Positions 63,691-64,000 of a stretch of 64,000 nucleotides of DNA are shown piece by piece. A program made the position numbers and the translations under genes. The notes beneath the pieces are model-generated. The model saw only the letters and a list, made by a program, of their open reading frames with translations, did not search any database and was not told where the DNA came from. Numbering within the stretch: position 1 is the first letter of the stretch; each line of letters begins with the position of its first letter. The stretch is from Sthenelais limicola (lineage: Eukaryota; Annelida; Polychaeta; Phyllodocida; Sigalionidae). The DNA lies in contig OW804094.1 of NCBI GenBank assembly GCA_942159475.1, forward strand, positions 49,100,966 through 49,164,965, read 5' to 3'.

Positions 63691-64000
63691 TTACCTAGAC
63701 TTCTTGTGTCATTATAAAGAATTAGTTTAGCAAAGGTAGAACCTTGTTCTCGTTATTTCTCCTCCTTAACATATATATATACCTAGGGTCATTACAGTTT
63801 GGTGCCATGACTAGATTAATTCTTATTTTGAATAAGAAGATTCATATAACTCTATTGCTTGTAAATACTGCAGCAGTCCAGCCCAGTATATGTCGATTTT
63901 GAAGGGTAATAATTAACTTGATTAGATATTTCTCAATTTGATGTTATTATACATTAAGAGTATACCCTGCTGGAAATTATATTTGGCACTGATGGTGGTA

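Overview
The window looks like animal (metazoan) nuclear DNA, most likely from a marine invertebrate. It is AT-rich and intron-scale, has no bacterial-style gene packing, and is dominated by eukaryotic transposable elements: CR1/L2-type LINEs, an LTR element, a DIRS/Ngaro-like fragment, tRNA-headed SINEs and many terminal-inverted-repeat MITEs. A lophotrochozoan (mollusc, brachiopod or similar) is my guess, because (TGAG)n-tailed interspersed repeats of this style are common there. That is inference. I found no convincing complete host gene.

The most striking region is 7.8-22.0 kb, where two non-LTR retrotransposons lie head-to-tail. LINE-1 (about 7775-15003) looks full length and intact. Its ORF1 carries a coiled coil, an L1-ORF1-like RNA-binding region, a complete NADAR (YbiA/DUF1768) domain and an acidic tail. 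A separate SGNH/GDSL-hydrolase-like ORF follows, then two small ORFs with membrane segments, then an intact endonuclease-reverse transcriptase ORF. From the SGNH ORF onward the reading frames abut or overlap by a few bases, so the element reads like a polycistronic LINE. A short motif, GGC(A/T)NATGCC, sits at the starts of the last three ORFs and recurs through the element. LINE-2 (about 15552-22050) is a clearly different family that is truncated at its 5' end but has the same order: NADAR, SGNH-like, spacer with a small membrane ORF overlapping the next start, then endonuclease-RT. NADAR enzymes are known to remove ADP-ribose from guanine. A retrotransposon that carries one may counter a nucleic-acid ADP-ribosylation defence; this is a hypothesis.

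LINE-1 sits in the hinge of an older inverted-repeat element (6185-7775 and 15003-15405). The rest of the window is a nested transposon landscape. One MITE family (MITE-A, ends TGTGATGTGT / ACACATCACA) has about 17 copies or fragments from 0.4 kb to 63.7 kb. MITE-B (ends with GGGATTTGCAT) has four. A third LINE (LINE-3, minus strand, 47310 to about 38083) is a dead copy with nonsense mutations, cut by three later insertions: a 2.3-kb TIR element, a 1.85-kb LTR retrotransposon, and a 1.6-kb block with a long palindrome and 340-bp tandem repeats. A DIRS/Ngaro-like RT-RNase H fragment lies at 47.8-48.8 kb, with LINE 3' remnants at 48.9-49.5 and 57.5-57.9 kb.

From 49.5 kb onward the sequence is mostly unassigned AT-rich DNA with MITE copies, minisatellites, a long G tract and inverted repeats. 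All functional statements come from reading motifs in the translations; no database search was possible.
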